DNA of 64,000 nt from Streptomyces subrutilus (GCF_008704535.1 NZ_CP023701.1:6490001-6554000); one strand, 5' to 3'. Counted from the first letter of the stretch, positions 50,934 to 59,926 are shown. Translations and numbers: made by a program. The notes: generated from the letters alone by a model not told the origin.

Positions 50934-52717
50934 GCGAGTACGGCACCTGGCGGCGGGTGGGCCGCGAAGGCCGCCGCTTCCTGCGCGCACACCTCGCCGT
51001 GCTGGGCCGGCTCGCCCTCTGGTCCCTGCTGGAGTCCGCGCACACCTTCCTCGGCGGCTACGCGGTGGCCCGCGCCCTCGACGACGGCTTCCTGGCCGGT
51101 CGCACCGGGACCGGCCTGGGCTGGCTCGCCGCGGCCGGCGCCGGCGCCCTGCTCGGCGCCCTCGCCCTGCGCGGCGTGTTCGGCGGCCTCGCCGACCTGG
51201 TCGAGCCGCTGCGCGACGGCCTGGTCCGGCGCGCCGTGCGGCAGGCCCTGGACCGCGCGGTCGCCGACCCGCCGCGCGCCGCGGGCTCCGGCGCCGTCTC
51301 CCGCCTCACCCAGCAGAGCGAGATGGCCCGGGACTCCTTCGCCGGCCTGGTCCTGACCGCCCGCTCCTTCGTCTTCACCGCCCTGGGAGCGCTGGCCGGG
51401 CTGGCCGCGCTGGCTCCGGCGCTGCTGCTGTTCGTGCTGCCCGCGCTCCTGCTGGGCGCGGTCTGCTTCGCGGCCACCCTGCACCCCATGGCCCTCGTGC
51501 AGCGCGCGGCCCTCGACACCGACGAGGCGCTGTCCGCGCGCACCGGCGAACTCGCCGCCGGGCTGCGCGACGTGGTGGCCTGCGGGGGCGCGGCCGAGGC
51601 CGGGGCCGGGGTGGAACGGCTCGTCGCCGCCCAGCAGCGGCTGACCCGGCGGCTCGCCCGGTGGGCCGCGCTGCGCACGCTGGCCCTCGGGGTGGCCGGC
51701 CGGCTGCCGGTCGTCGCCCTGCTGGCGGGCGCGCCCTGGCTGCTCGGCCGCGGGGTGAGCGCGGGGGCCCTGGCCGGCGCGTTCACCTACCTGGTGCAGT
51801 CGCTGCTGCCCGCCCTCGACGCCCTGATGACGGCACTGGGCTCGGCGGGCACCCGGCTGCTGGTCGTGCTGGACCGCTTCTGCGACCCGCAACCCGTCCC
51901 GGGGGACGCCCGGGCCGCGCGTCCGGCGCCCGGCGGTGCGGCGGCCGTCCCGGCACCTGCGCTCCCGTCCCCCGGCCACGGCGGCCCCGCCCGGCCCGTG
52001 CCCGCCGCCGAACTGCGGCGGCTGCGCTTCGCGTACGGGCCGCACGCGCAGCCGGTGATCGACGGCCTCGACCTCGTGCTCCGCGACGGGGAGCACCTCG
52101 CCGTGGTGGGGCCGAGCGGGATCGGCAAGTCCACGCTCACCGCCCTGCTCGCCGGACTGCTGGCGCCCGGCGCCGGTTCGGTGCTGCTGGCCGGTGCCCC
52201 GGCCGCGGCCGCCCCCGACCGGAGCCCCGACCCGCGCCGCACCCTGCTCCCGCAGGAGGCGTACGTCTTCACCGGCACCGTCCGGGAGAACCTGGCCCAC
52301 CTGTGCCCCGGACCGGTCCCCGACGCGCGCGCGGCCCGCGCCCTGGCCGCCCTCGGCGCGGACCGGCTCGTGGACCGGCTCGGGGGGCTGGACGCGACCG
52401 TCGACCCCGGCCGGCTGTCCCCGGGCGAGCGGCAACTGCTCGCGCTGACCGCCGCCTACCTCTCTCCGGCACCGCTGCTGCTGCTGGACGAGGCCACCTG
52501 CCACCTCGACGCGCGCACCGAGGAACGCGCCGAGCGGGCCCTCGCCGCCCGCCCCGGCACCCTGGTCGTGGTCGCCCACCGGATCTCCTCGGCCGCACGG
52601 GCCGACCGGGTCCTCGTCCTCGACGGGACCCGCGCGGTGTGCGGCACGCATGCGGAACTCCCGGCCAGGTCGCCCCTGTACCGGGATCTCGTGGGGATGT
52701 GGAACGCGGACCGCTGA
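50930..52717 (+). CDS. ramB: SapB exporter ABC half-transporter RamB
   Basis: 595-residue partner of RamA, GTG start at 50930 in a 4-bp overlap. Membrane domain ~15-310, an Ala/Pro-rich linker ~325-355, then Walker A GPSGIGKSTL near 398, signature LSPGERQLLALTAAYL near 486, Walker B LLLLDEATCHLD with the catalytic Glu, and H-loop VVAHRIS. Here the signature deviates (LSPGE) while Walker B is intact, the reverse of RamA. This points to one canonical and one degenerate ATP site in the heterodimer. Confidence 0.93.
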   Translation: MSEYGTWRRVGREGRRFLRAHLAVLGRLALWSLLESAHTFLGGYAVARALDDGFLAGRTGTGLGWLAAAGAGALLGALALRGVFGGLADLVEPLRDGLVRRAVRQALDRAVADPPRAAGSGAVSRLTQQSEMARDSFAGLVLTARSFVFTALGALAGLAALAPALLLFVLPALLLGAVCFAATLHPMALVQRAALDTDEALSARTGELAAGLRDVVACGGAAEAGAGVERLVAAQQRLTRRLARWAALRTLALGVAGRLPVVALLAGAPWLLGRGVSAGALAGAFTYLVQSLLPALDALMTALGSAGTRLLVVLDRFCDPQPVPGDARAARPAPGGAAAVPAPALPSPGHGGPARPVPAAELRRLRFAYGPHAQPVIDGLDLVLRDGEHLAVVGPSGIGKSTLTALLAGLLAPGAGSVLLAGAPAAAAPDRSPDPRRTLLPQEAYVFTGTVRENLAHLCPGPVPDARAARALAALGADRLVDRLGGLDATVDPGRLSPGERQLLALTAAYLSPAPLLLLDEATCHLDARTEERAERALAARPGTLVVVAHRISSAARADRVLVLDGTRAVCGTHAELPARSPLYRDLVGMWNADR

Positions 52718-52733
52718 GGGCGGCCGTCACGCG

Positions 52734-52756
52734 GCCGGCCCCGGTGCAGGGCCGGC
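52734..52756. terminator. hairpin between convergent ramB and ramR
   Basis: GCCGGCCC/GGGCCGGC, an 8-bp perfect stem with a 7-base loop, in the 55-bp space separating the ramB and ramR stop codons. Confidence 0.55.
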
Positions 52757-52772
52757 GCGGGCGCGGGCCGGC

Positions 52773-53381
52773 TCAGACCCAGCCGGCCCGCCGGGATATG
52801 CGGATGGCGTCTATCCGGTTGCGGGCCCCGGTCTTCCGGGTGACGGCCGCCATGTAGTTGCGGACGGTGCCGCTGGCCAGGTGGAGGGCCCGGGCTATCT
52901 CCGCCACCGAGTCGCCCTCCGCCGCCCGGGCCAGCACGCTCAGTTCGCGCGGGCTCAGCGGTACGGGATCGGCCTCCATGAACGCCGAGGCCAGCGAGGC
53001 ATCGATGAAGCGCTCGCCCGCCGCGACCTTGCGTACGGCCCGGACCAGGCGGCGCGGCGAACCGTTCTTGTCCACGTAGCCGAGCGCCTCGGCCTGGAAC
53101 GCCCGGCGCAGCGAGCCCGGCGCCCCCGAGGCGGCGAGCACGAGCAGCGGGGTGGAGGGGTCGAAGACGACCCGTGCGGCCCGGCCGCCGTCCGCGAGGG
53201 CGGCCGCGGCCCCCGGACAGTCCAGGTCGACCACGGCCACGTCCGGCCGTAAGAACTCCGCCCGGCGCGGCGTGGTCCGCCAGCCGGTGGTGGTGACCTC
53301 GAAGTTGCCCTCGGATCTGAGAAGGGCGGCCAGCGCCGACCTCACGAGACTGACGCTGTGCAGGACCAGGACCTTCGTCAT
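52773..53381 (-). CDS. ramR: LuxR/NarL-type orphan response regulator RamR
   Basis: 202-residue activator of ramCSAB. The receiver domain (residues ~1-120) starts VLVLHSVSLVRSALAALL: the acidic pair that binds Mg is replaced by His-Ser, whereas the phospho-acceptor-like Asp in PDVAVVDLDCPG and the Lys in YVDKNGSPRRL remain. The HTH (LSPRELSVLARAAEGDSVAEIARALHLASGTVRNYM, residues ~137-175, quoted in part) is canonical. No sensor kinase is adjacent. ATG 53381 follows GAGGAGAG. It is convergent with ramB. Confidence 0.93.
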   Translation of the reverse strand: MTKVLVLHSVSLVRSALAALLRSEGNFEVTTTGWRTTPRRAEFLRPDVAVVDLDCPGAAAALADGGRAARVVFDPSTPLLVLAASGAPGSLRRAFQAEALGYVDKNGSPRRLVRAVRKVAAGERFIDASLASAFMEADPVPLSPRELSVLARAAEGDSVAEIARALHLASGTVRNYMAAVTRKTGARNRIDAIRISRRAGWV

Positions 53382-53713
53382 GGGGGTGCTCTCCTCGGGT
53401 GGCGATCGATCGGCACCATGCGGGTGCCCCGCTACCGGGGCACCGGAACTTCCCTTGCGGGGGCGTGCGGGGGCGCATGGCCGAACTACGCACGCCGTCC
53501 CCGCACCTGGAGGCGCCGTAGCCCCGCGTCGACCTCCGGCGAAGCACCGGACCGGCGGCAAACCCCCTCCCACCCCACCATGGGGAGGGGCTGATTCCGG
53601 GCGGATGGGCGGGCCGGAGCGCGACTCCGGGCCCGCCCGTGCGCCCCCGGCTCCGCACCAGCGGCCCGGACGGGTCCGTTGGCCCTCCCCGGCCGCCCAC
53701 CCCCCGGTTCCAC

Positions 53714-53774
53714 TGGGCCAATGGCCCACCCACAGCGGCCGGAGTTGAGCCAAAGGGCCCCCGGATGGTTATCT
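53714..53774 (+). promoter_or_regulatory. palindrome and putative promoter ahead of the FUSC gene
   Basis: The perfect TGGGCC-AAT-GGCCCA lies at 53714-53728. TTGAGC (53745-53750) and TTATCT (53769-53774) are 18 bp apart and could be a promoter reading toward the gene at 53929. This is the clearest signal in the 547-bp gap 53382-53928, which must also hold the ramR promoter; otherwise I see only GC-rich short repeats and no gene. Confidence 0.35.
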
Positions 53775-53928
53775 GTGGCCTATCCATGTACTGACGGCGC
53801 CGCGCGGTGCCGGGCGGCAACGAGGCCGGTCCGGAGCGCGGCGCCTTCGCCGTGCCCGTACGCCGCCCACCACCCCCGGGCGGATACCGGCCCGGCGCGC
53901 ACCATCGCGAGGGGGGCGGCACACCGCC

Positions 53929-55425
53929 GTGAAGAGGATGTTCGTGGCTCCTGATCCGGGGCGCCTGAGACTGAGGAACTCGTCCCGCGCCGTCGTGGGC
54001 ATCGCCCTCGCCGTCGCGGCCGCCGAATGCGCCGGGCTCTCCCTGACCGCCTCCATCACCGGGGGACTGGCGGCCCTGCTCGCCCTGTTCACCGTCCTCG
54101 ACCCGACCGTGCGCGACCAGCGGATCACCACCGCCCTGCTGCCGGCCGCCGGCTTCCCGGTCCTGGCCCTGGCGACCACCTTGCACGGGGTGCCGCTCGC
54201 CCGGGACCTCTCCTTCCTCGCCGTCGTGTTCGCCGGGGTCTACGCCCGCCGTTGGGGCCCGCGCGGCCACGCCCTCGGGGTCTTCGGCTTCATGATGTTC
54301 TTCACCACCCAGTTCCTGCACGCCGTCCCCGGCCAGCTGCCCGAGCTGTACGCCGCCGTCGGCCTCGCCCTGCTCGCCTGCGCCGCCGTCCGCTTCGTGC
54401 TCTGGCCCGTCGAGCGCCGCACCCCGCCCGCCGCCGCACCGCCCGGGCTGCCGGGCGCGGGCCTGTCCCGGCCCACCACCCGCCAGGCCTTCCAGGCCAC
54501 CCTCGCCTGCGGCTTCGCCCTCGCCCTCGGCCAGGCGCTCTCCGAGGACCGCTGGTACTGGGCCGTCGGCACCGCCTGGTGGATCTTCGTGAACACCGCC
54601 TCCCGGGGCGAGACGCTGGTCCGCGGCTTCCGCCGGGTCCTCGGCACCGTTTTCGGCATCGCCGCCGGGCTGCTGGTCGCCGTACCGCTGCACGGGGCGC
54701 CGGCGCCCACCGCGGCCCTCGTCGCCGTGTGCGTCTTCGGGATCTTCTACACCGCGGCCCCCTCGTACTCCTGGATGACGTTCTTCGTCACCGTCATGGC
54801 CGGACTGCTCTACGGCCTCCTCGGCGTCCTGCACCCCGGCCTGCTGCTCCTGCGCTTCCAGGAGACCGCCGTCGGCGCCGTCGGCGCCGCCCTCGCCGTG
54901 GTCCTCGTCCTGCCCGTCACCACCCACGCCACCAACCACGCCTGGATCCAGCGCGCACTGCGCTGCGTGCACGCCGCCACCGGCGAGGCGGCCGCCCGGC
55001 TGGCCGGCTCCGCCACCGCCGACCCCGCACCGCACGCGGCCGAACTGGAACTGCTGCTCGCCCGGGTGCGGCTGGCCCTCGCGCCCCTGGTGCACCCGCT
55101 CAGCCCGTTCCGGGCCCGCAAGGCTCGGGCCCGTCAGGTCGTCGCGCTGCTCGACGCGTGCGCGCGCGAGGTGCGCGGCCTGGCCGCGGTGGCCGCCGAC
55201 CCGGCGGCCTCCCACGACGCCCGGCTGGCCGCCGCCTGCTGGCGCGTCGAAGCCGCGGTCGAGGCGCTCACCGCCGGGGAACGCGCGCTGGAGCGGCCGA
55301 CGGCCGACCGGCCCGCCGCCACCGAACCGGCGGCCCTGCTGCACCTGCACGGCCTGGAGCGGGCCCTCGCCGAGCTCGCCGCGCCCCTGCGCAGCGACCC
55401 GCGCAGCCCGCTGGTCCGCGCCTGA
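53929..55425 (+). CDS. FUSC-family inner-membrane protein
   Basis: 498-residue protein with two blocks of about five hydrophobic helices (residues ~20-145 and ~180-330) and a C-terminal soluble helical domain of about 150 residues, the FUSC/aromatic-acid-exporter plan. Landmarks: GGLAALLALFTVLDPTVRDQ, GVFGFMMFFTTQFLHAVPG, DRWYWAVGTAWWIFVNTASRGETL and TFFVTVMAGLLYGLLG. Relatives export small aromatic acids or fusaric acid, but substrates of actinobacterial members are unknown. It is convergent with helR across a strong hairpin. Confidence 0.87.
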   Translation: MKRMFVAPDPGRLRLRNSSRAVVGIALAVAAAECAGLSLTASITGGLAALLALFTVLDPTVRDQRITTALLPAAGFPVLALATTLHGVPLARDLSFLAVVFAGVYARRWGPRGHALGVFGFMMFFTTQFLHAVPGQLPELYAAVGLALLACAAVRFVLWPVERRTPPAAAPPGLPGAGLSRPTTRQAFQATLACGFALALGQALSEDRWYWAVGTAWWIFVNTASRGETLVRGFRRVLGTVFGIAAGLLVAVPLHGAPAPTAALVAVCVFGIFYTAAPSYSWMTFFVTVMAGLLYGLLGVLHPGLLLLRFQETAVGAVGAALAVVLVLPVTTHATNHAWIQRALRCVHAATGEAAARLAGSATADPAPHAAELELLLARVRLALAPLVHPLSPFRARKARARQVVALLDACAREVRGLAAVAADPAASHDARLAAACWRVEAAVEALTAGERALERPTADRPAATEPAALLHLHGLERALAELAAPLRSDPRSPLVRA

Positions 55426-55443
55426 GCAGCCCGCCCCGCACAC

Positions 55444-55475
55444 CCCCGCACGGGCCGTCGGCGGCCCGTGCGGGG
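55444..55475. terminator. bidirectional hairpin terminator
   Basis: Perfect 13-bp stem CCCCGCACGGGCC/GGCCCGTGCGGGG with a 6-base loop, between the FUSC stop (55425) and the helR stop (55482). Confidence 0.75.
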
Positions 55476-55481
55476 CGGTCG

Positions 55482-57788
55482 TCAGCGCCGGACCAGCACC
55501 CCGGTCGGGGCCCCGGCCAGCGCCGCCGGCAGCGCGCCGGGGGAGTGCAGCACCCCCAGGGCCTGGGTGGCCCGGGTCAGCGCCACGTAGAGGTCGCTCG
55601 GCGCGAACGCGCCGGGCTCCACCACGAGCACCGTGTCGAACTCCAGCCCCTTCGCCTGCCGCGGATCGAGCAGCACCACCTCGCGCGTCAGGTCCGGCCC
55701 GGCGCCCTCGCCCGCCCCGGGCAGTACGGCGGCCAGCGCGGCGTGCAGGGGGCGCGGCGCGATCACCGCGAGCCGCCCCTCGGCCGGACGCTCCCGCTCC
55801 ACCGCCCGCGCGACCGCGCCCGCCAGGTCCCCGCTCTCCCCGACCCACGGCCGCACGCCCGTGGACCGCACCGAGCGCGGCGGTTCGTACGCGGGGTCGC
55901 GGCGCCGCGGCACCTCGGCCGCCACCTCCATCACCTCGGCCGGCGTCCGGTAGTTGACCCCCAGCCGGACCAGCTCCCACCGGTCGCCCACGTACGGGTC
56001 GAGGACCCGCTCCCAGGACCCGCTGCCGGCCTCCTCCGCCGTCTGCGCCAGATCGCCGACCAGCGTCATCGACCGGGTCGGGCAGCGCCGCATCAGCAGC
56101 CGCCACTGCATCGGCGACAGCTCCTGCGCCTCGTCCACGATGACGTGGCCGAACGCCCAGGTGCGGTCGGCGGCGGCCCGCTCCGCGGCGCTGCGGTGGT
56201 CGGCCTCCTCGTACCGCTCGGCCATCCGCTCGGCGTCGATGATGTCGTGGGCCGCGAGGTATTCGTTCTCCTCGTCCTCGAACTCGTACGACTCCGAGCC
56301 CTGCGAGAGGTCCAGCACCCCCTGCGCGTACGCGATGCGCCGCGACCGCTCCCGCTCCTCGGCGGCGCGCCGGGCCGCGTCGTCCTCCCCGAGCAGCTCG
56401 GCCGCCTCGTCCAGGAGCGCCACGTCGGCCGGGGTCCACTTCCCGCGGTCCGCCGCCGCCCGCCGGATCAGCGCGGCGTCCGAGTCGTCCAGGTGGGTGG
56501 GCCCGGCCAGGAAGTCGGCCACCAGCCCCTCGGGGGTGAGCGGGGGCCACAGGGCGTCGATCGCGGCGTGTACGGCGGGGCTCGTCGCGATCTCCTTGCC
56601 GAGCTGCGCGACGTCGTCCGGACCCAGCAGGTTCGGGCCGCCGTACGGGTCCGCGCCCAGCCGGTCCGCCAGCTGGCCGGTGAGGGCGTCGACGATCCGG
56701 AACGCGAACGCGGGCCGCGCCAGGTTGTGCGGCAGCCCGGTGGCCCGGGCCCGGTCCCGGGCCCCGTACGCCATCGTGCGGTCCAGCAGCAGCGTCCCGT
56801 AGTCGTCGTGGTCGATCTCCAGCGCGGGCTCCGGGACGGTGTCGTACTCCTCGCCGCTGGCCGCCGGCAGGGTCTCCGGGAGCCGCTGCCGGTCCGCCAC
56901 CACCCGCGCCAGGACCTCCGCCATCGCGGCCCGGCCCTTGACGGCGGCGGCGCCGGGCCGGTCCGCCGAGGTCGCGTGTACGCCGGGGAAGAGCTCGCCC
57001 GGGGTGGCGAGCAGCACGCCGGTCTCGCCGAGCGCCGGCAGCACCTCGCCGATGTAGCCCAGGAAGGCCGGGCCCGGTCCCACGATCAGGACCCCGCGCC
57101 GGGCGAGCAGCTCCCGGTGGGCGTACAGCAGGTACGCGGCCCGGTGCAGGGCGACGGCGGTCTTGCCGGTGCCGGGACCGCCCTCGACGACCAGCACGCC
57201 GCGGTGCGGGGAGCGGATCACCCGGTCCTGTTCGGCCTGGATGGTGCGCACGATGTCGTGCATGCGCCCGGTGCGGGCCGCGTCGAGCGCGGCGAGCAGC
57301 ACGGCGTCCGCGTCGGCGCCCTCGTGCCCGGTCCGCTCCGCGTCCGCCAGGTCGAGGATCTCGTCGTGCAGGGCGGTGACCGTACGGCCCCGGCTGGCGA
57401 TGTGGCGGCGCCGGCGCAGCCCCATCGGCGTGTGGCAGGTCGCCAGGTAGAAGGGGCGGGCGGTCTCGGCGCGCCAGTCGAGGACGAGCGGGGTGCGTTC
57501 GGTGTCGTCGGCGCGGATTCCGATCCGTCCGATGTGGTGGTCGCGGCCGTCGGAGAACCCCAGCCGGCCGAAGCAGAGGCCGTTCTCGCCGGCATTCAGA
57601 GCGGAGAGCAGCCCCGACTGTTCGGCGACCAGGACGTCCCGCTCCAGCCGGGCCTGGAATCCGCTCCCGACCTCGCGCAATGACCCCCGAACCGCCCGTT
57701 CGGCCTGGTCACGCAGTTGGTCGAGACGCAGATACAGATCCGTGACGAATTTCTGCTCTTTCCGGAATTCCTCGGTTGACAATTGCAC
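55482..57788 (-). CDS. helR: HelR-type RNA polymerase recycling helicase
   Basis: 768-residue UvrD/HelD-like superfamily 1 ATPase. The N-terminal coiled-coil arm (VQLSTEEFRKEQKFVTDLYLRLDQLRDQAERAV, quoted in part below 20 residues: STEEFRKEQKFVTDLY) is the HelD/HelR secondary-channel arm. Walker A VEGGPGTGKTAVALHRAAYLL is near residue 225; VIVDEAQELSPMQWRLLMRR near 560 and NYRTPAEVMEVA near 610 are the later motifs; ALTRATQALGVLHS is motif VI. HelR removes stalled or rifamycin-bound RNA polymerase from DNA and contributes to rifamycin tolerance in relatives. GTG 57788 is chosen because HelR proteins begin at this QLSTEEF segment; the ribosome-binding site is very close to the start. Confidence 0.88.
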   Translation of the reverse strand: MQLSTEEFRKEQKFVTDLYLRLDQLRDQAERAVRGSLREVGSGFQARLERDVLVAEQSGLLSALNAGENGLCFGRLGFSDGRDHHIGRIGIRADDTERTPLVLDWRAETARPFYLATCHTPMGLRRRRHIASRGRTVTALHDEILDLADAERTGHEGADADAVLLAALDAARTGRMHDIVRTIQAEQDRVIRSPHRGVLVVEGGPGTGKTAVALHRAAYLLYAHRELLARRGVLIVGPGPAFLGYIGEVLPALGETGVLLATPGELFPGVHATSADRPGAAAVKGRAAMAEVLARVVADRQRLPETLPAASGEEYDTVPEPALEIDHDDYGTLLLDRTMAYGARDRARATGLPHNLARPAFAFRIVDALTGQLADRLGADPYGGPNLLGPDDVAQLGKEIATSPAVHAAIDALWPPLTPEGLVADFLAGPTHLDDSDAALIRRAAADRGKWTPADVALLDEAAELLGEDDAARRAAEERERSRRIAYAQGVLDLSQGSESYEFEDEENEYLAAHDIIDAERMAERYEEADHRSAAERAAADRTWAFGHVIVDEAQELSPMQWRLLMRRCPTRSMTLVGDLAQTAEEAGSGSWERVLDPYVGDRWELVRLGVNYRTPAEVMEVAAEVPRRRDPAYEPPRSVRSTGVRPWVGESGDLAGAVARAVERERPAEGRLAVIAPRPLHAALAAVLPGAGEGAGPDLTREVVLLDPRQAKGLEFDTVLVVEPGAFAPSDLYVALTRATQALGVLHSPGALPAALAGAPTGVLVRR

Positions 57789-57821
57789 TCCCGGCGCGAT
57801 ACAGTGACCTCGTAATGTTGG

Positions 57822-57902
57822 CACCTCTTCATTCGAGCGAAGTGGTGAACCAATCAATATACGCCCTTTCCGCTCCCCCGTCCGTCCATTGGCCCAGCCA
57901 AT
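57822..57902 (-). promoter_or_regulatory. helR promoter with upstream palindrome and leader hairpin
   Basis: On the minus strand a TATATT -10-like hexamer lies at 57861-57856. Upstream of it is the perfect ATTGGC-CCA-GCCAAT (57888-57902). Downstream, in the presumed leader, CACCTCTTC (57822-57830) pairs with GAAGTGGTG (57839-57847) at eight of nine positions. Rifamycin-inducible helR genes carry a regulatory inverted repeat (RAE) upstream; I cannot confirm that this palindrome matches it. The region also serves the divergent GNAT gene. Confidence 0.45.
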
Positions 57903-57936
57903 TCGACCGGGGGATTTTTTGCGTACCGTGGATCTC

Positions 57937-58515
57937 ATGACCACCGCACCCGGCTCCGCCGACGGCATCGTCTACCGCCCGGCCCGCCCCGAGGACGCCG
58001 GCGCCATCGAGGCCCTGGACAGCTCCTTCACCACCGCCACCGTCTTCGAGGTGACCGTCCACGCCACGGGCTTCACCGTGCGCGAGGTCCCGGTGGACCC
58101 GCCCCTGCGCAAGGTGTTCCCGCCCGAGGAGCACGACGAGCAGGCGCTCGGCGGCGGCGCCCCGGACTCGGACGGCGACGCGCGCACGTACGTGGCCCTC
58201 GACGGCGGCCGGGTCTGCGGCTTCGCCGCCGTCGGCTACACCCCCTGGAACCGCCGGCTGACCGTCGAGGACATCGAGGTCGCGCCCGGCCACCGCGGGC
58301 GCGGCATCGGCCGCGCGCTGATGGAGCACGCCGCCGACTTCGCCCGCGAGCGCGGCGCCCGGCACCTGTGGCTGGAGGTCAGCACGGTCAACGCCCCGGC
58401 CGTGCACGCCTACCGGCGGATGGGGTTCACCCTCTGCGGGCTCGACACCACGCTGTACGACGCCACCCCGGCCGCGGGGGAGCGCGCGCTGTACATGAGC
58501 CGGCCCTGCGGCTGA
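57937..58515 (+). CDS. GNAT-family N-acetyltransferase (streptothricin-acetyltransferase-like)
   Basis: 192-residue acetyltransferase. The N-terminal half (IEALDSSFTTATVFEVTV, FTVREVPVDPPLRKVFP) has the feel of streptothricin acetyltransferases. The acetyl-CoA site is VEDIEVAPGHRGRGIGRALMEHA near residue 108, followed by LWLEVSTVNAPAVHAYRRMGF. ATG 57937 is used because the alternative at 57889 has no site and lies in the divergent promoter. Substrate unproved; streptothricin or a related amine is a guess from similarity. Divergent from helR, so both might respond to the same antibiotic stress. Confidence 0.82.
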   Translation: MTTAPGSADGIVYRPARPEDAGAIEALDSSFTTATVFEVTVHATGFTVREVPVDPPLRKVFPPEEHDEQALGGGAPDSDGDARTYVALDGGRVCGFAAVGYTPWNRRLTVEDIEVAPGHRGRGIGRALMEHAADFARERGARHLWLEVSTVNAPAVHAYRRMGFTLCGLDTTLYDATPAAGERALYMSRPCG

Positions 58516-58647
58516 CGCGGCCCGGAATCTGCCGTTCCGTCACCTCTCCGCCGGAGGCGGATGATACGCGGGCCGAGCGCCCGTGGCAGCCGGTTCCCGG
58601 AAGATCACTCGGAAGTGTGTTCGGGGCCCGGTCGGCCCGTGGTGCTG

Positions 58648-58660
58648 ACCTGCGGCAGGT
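58648..58660. promoter_or_regulatory. short palindrome upstream of nos
   Basis: ACCTG-CGG-CAGGT, a perfect 5-bp inverted repeat, 79 bp before the nos start in a 223-bp gap. I see no convincing promoter hexamers next to it; function as an operator is a guess. Confidence 0.25.
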
Positions 58661-58738
58661 AGAACGGGTGGGTGTTCATTGCACATGCATCCGGCACGTA
58701 CAGGGTCGATCCGGCCGGACAGGGGGTAACCGCCCGCA

Positions 58739-59875
58739 ATGGAAATACGTCAACAGCGCTCCACCGCCGCCCAGGTGCGGGAGGCGGCCGAGGAGTTCAT
58801 CCGGCTCTTCCACCGGGAGAATCCGGAGGCGGGTGATCCGCGCCCCCGGCTCGCCGCCGTGCGCGAGGAGCTCGCGACGAGCGGTACCTACCGCCACACT
58901 CCGGAGGAACTGGTCCACGGAGCGCGCGTGGCCTGGCGCAACAGCAACCGCTGCATCGGCAGGCTCTACTGGAACTCGCTGCGCGTGCGCGACCGCCGGG
59001 AGCTCTTCGCGGCGGACGAGGTGGCCGAGGAGTGCTTCGCGCACCTGAGGGAGGCGACCAACGGCGGCCGCGTGCGGCCCACGATCACCGTCTTCGCCCC
59101 CGACACCCCCGACCGCCCGGGTCCGTTGATCTGGAGCGAGCAGCTGGTCCGGTACGCCGGTTACGGCGACCACCACTCCGTCACCGTCGGCGACGCCCGC
59201 AACGCCCCTCTCACCGAGGCCCTGTTGCGGCTCGGCTGGGCCGGCGGGCCCGGCACCCCCTTCGACCTCCTCCCGCTCGTGGTGCAGGGCGCCGACGACA
59301 AGCCCCGCTGGTTCGACACCCCCGCGGACGCCGTCCTGGAGGTCCCCATCCTGCATCCCGAGGACGCCGGCTGGGCGGACTGGGGGCTGCGCTGGCACGC
59401 CGTACCCGCCATCTCCAACATGTGTCTGGAGATCGGCGGCATCCACTACCCGGCCGCCCCGTTCAACGGCTGGTACATGGGGACCGAGATCGGCGCCCGC
59501 AACCTCGCCGACACCGACCGCTACAACCTCCTGCCCGCCGTCGCCCGCCGCCTGGGCCTCGACACCTCCACCGACCGCACGCTCTGGAAGGACCGCGCGC
59601 TGGTCGAGCTCAACCGCGCGGTGCTGGACTCCTTCGACCGCGCCGGCGTGACCATCGCCGACCACCACACCGAGTCCCGGCGCTTCCTGACGCACCTGGA
59701 ACGGGAGGAGCACAAGGGCCGCGCGGTGGGCGCGGACTGGGCCTGGATCGTGCCGCCGATCTCCGGCTCGGCCACCCCCGTCTTCCACCGCACCTACGAC
59801 GACCGGCAGAGCGCCACCGCGTACGTCCACCATTCCGGCGCCCGGGAGCGGGCCGAGGGACGGGATTTGGTCTAG
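58739..59875 (+). CDS. nos: bacterial nitric oxide synthase, oxygenase domain only
   Basis: 378-residue haem protein equal in length to other bacterial NOS oxygenases; it oxidises L-arginine to citrulline and NO. The haem thiolate is Cys72 in WRNSNRCIGRLYW. The substrate-binding Glu250 lies in FNGWYMGTEIGARNLAD. HAVPAISNMCLEIGGI and ADHHTESRRFLTHLEREE are further signatures. No reductase domain or adjacent flavodoxin exists, so electrons come from host proteins. ATG 58739 has only a GGGGG-like site 12 bases upstream. It is followed 51 bp later by the lactonase. Confidence 0.95.
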   Translation: MEIRQQRSTAAQVREAAEEFIRLFHRENPEAGDPRPRLAAVREELATSGTYRHTPEELVHGARVAWRNSNRCIGRLYWNSLRVRDRRELFAADEVAEECFAHLREATNGGRVRPTITVFAPDTPDRPGPLIWSEQLVRYAGYGDHHSVTVGDARNAPLTEALLRLGWAGGPGTPFDLLPLVVQGADDKPRWFDTPADAVLEVPILHPEDAGWADWGLRWHAVPAISNMCLEIGGIHYPAAPFNGWYMGTEIGARNLADTDRYNLLPAVARRLGLDTSTDRTLWKDRALVELNRAVLDSFDRAGVTIADHHTESRRFLTHLEREEHKGRAVGADWAWIVPPISGSATPVFHRTYDDRQSATAYVHHSGARERAEGRDLV

Positions 59876-59926
59876 ACCTTCTGTTACCGTCGGCTCGGAA
59901 CGGATCGGGACGGCGGAGGGACACCC

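Noticed and set aside
52456-56550. Minus-strand open frame of about 1360 codons across ramR, the FUSC gene and helR
   Set aside because: It is out of frame with RamR and HelR and antisense to the FUSC gene; no recognisable domains.
57788-57936. A confirmed rifamycin-associated element upstream of helR
   Set aside because: A palindrome is present but I cannot match it to the published element from sequence alone, so I only report it as a candidate.
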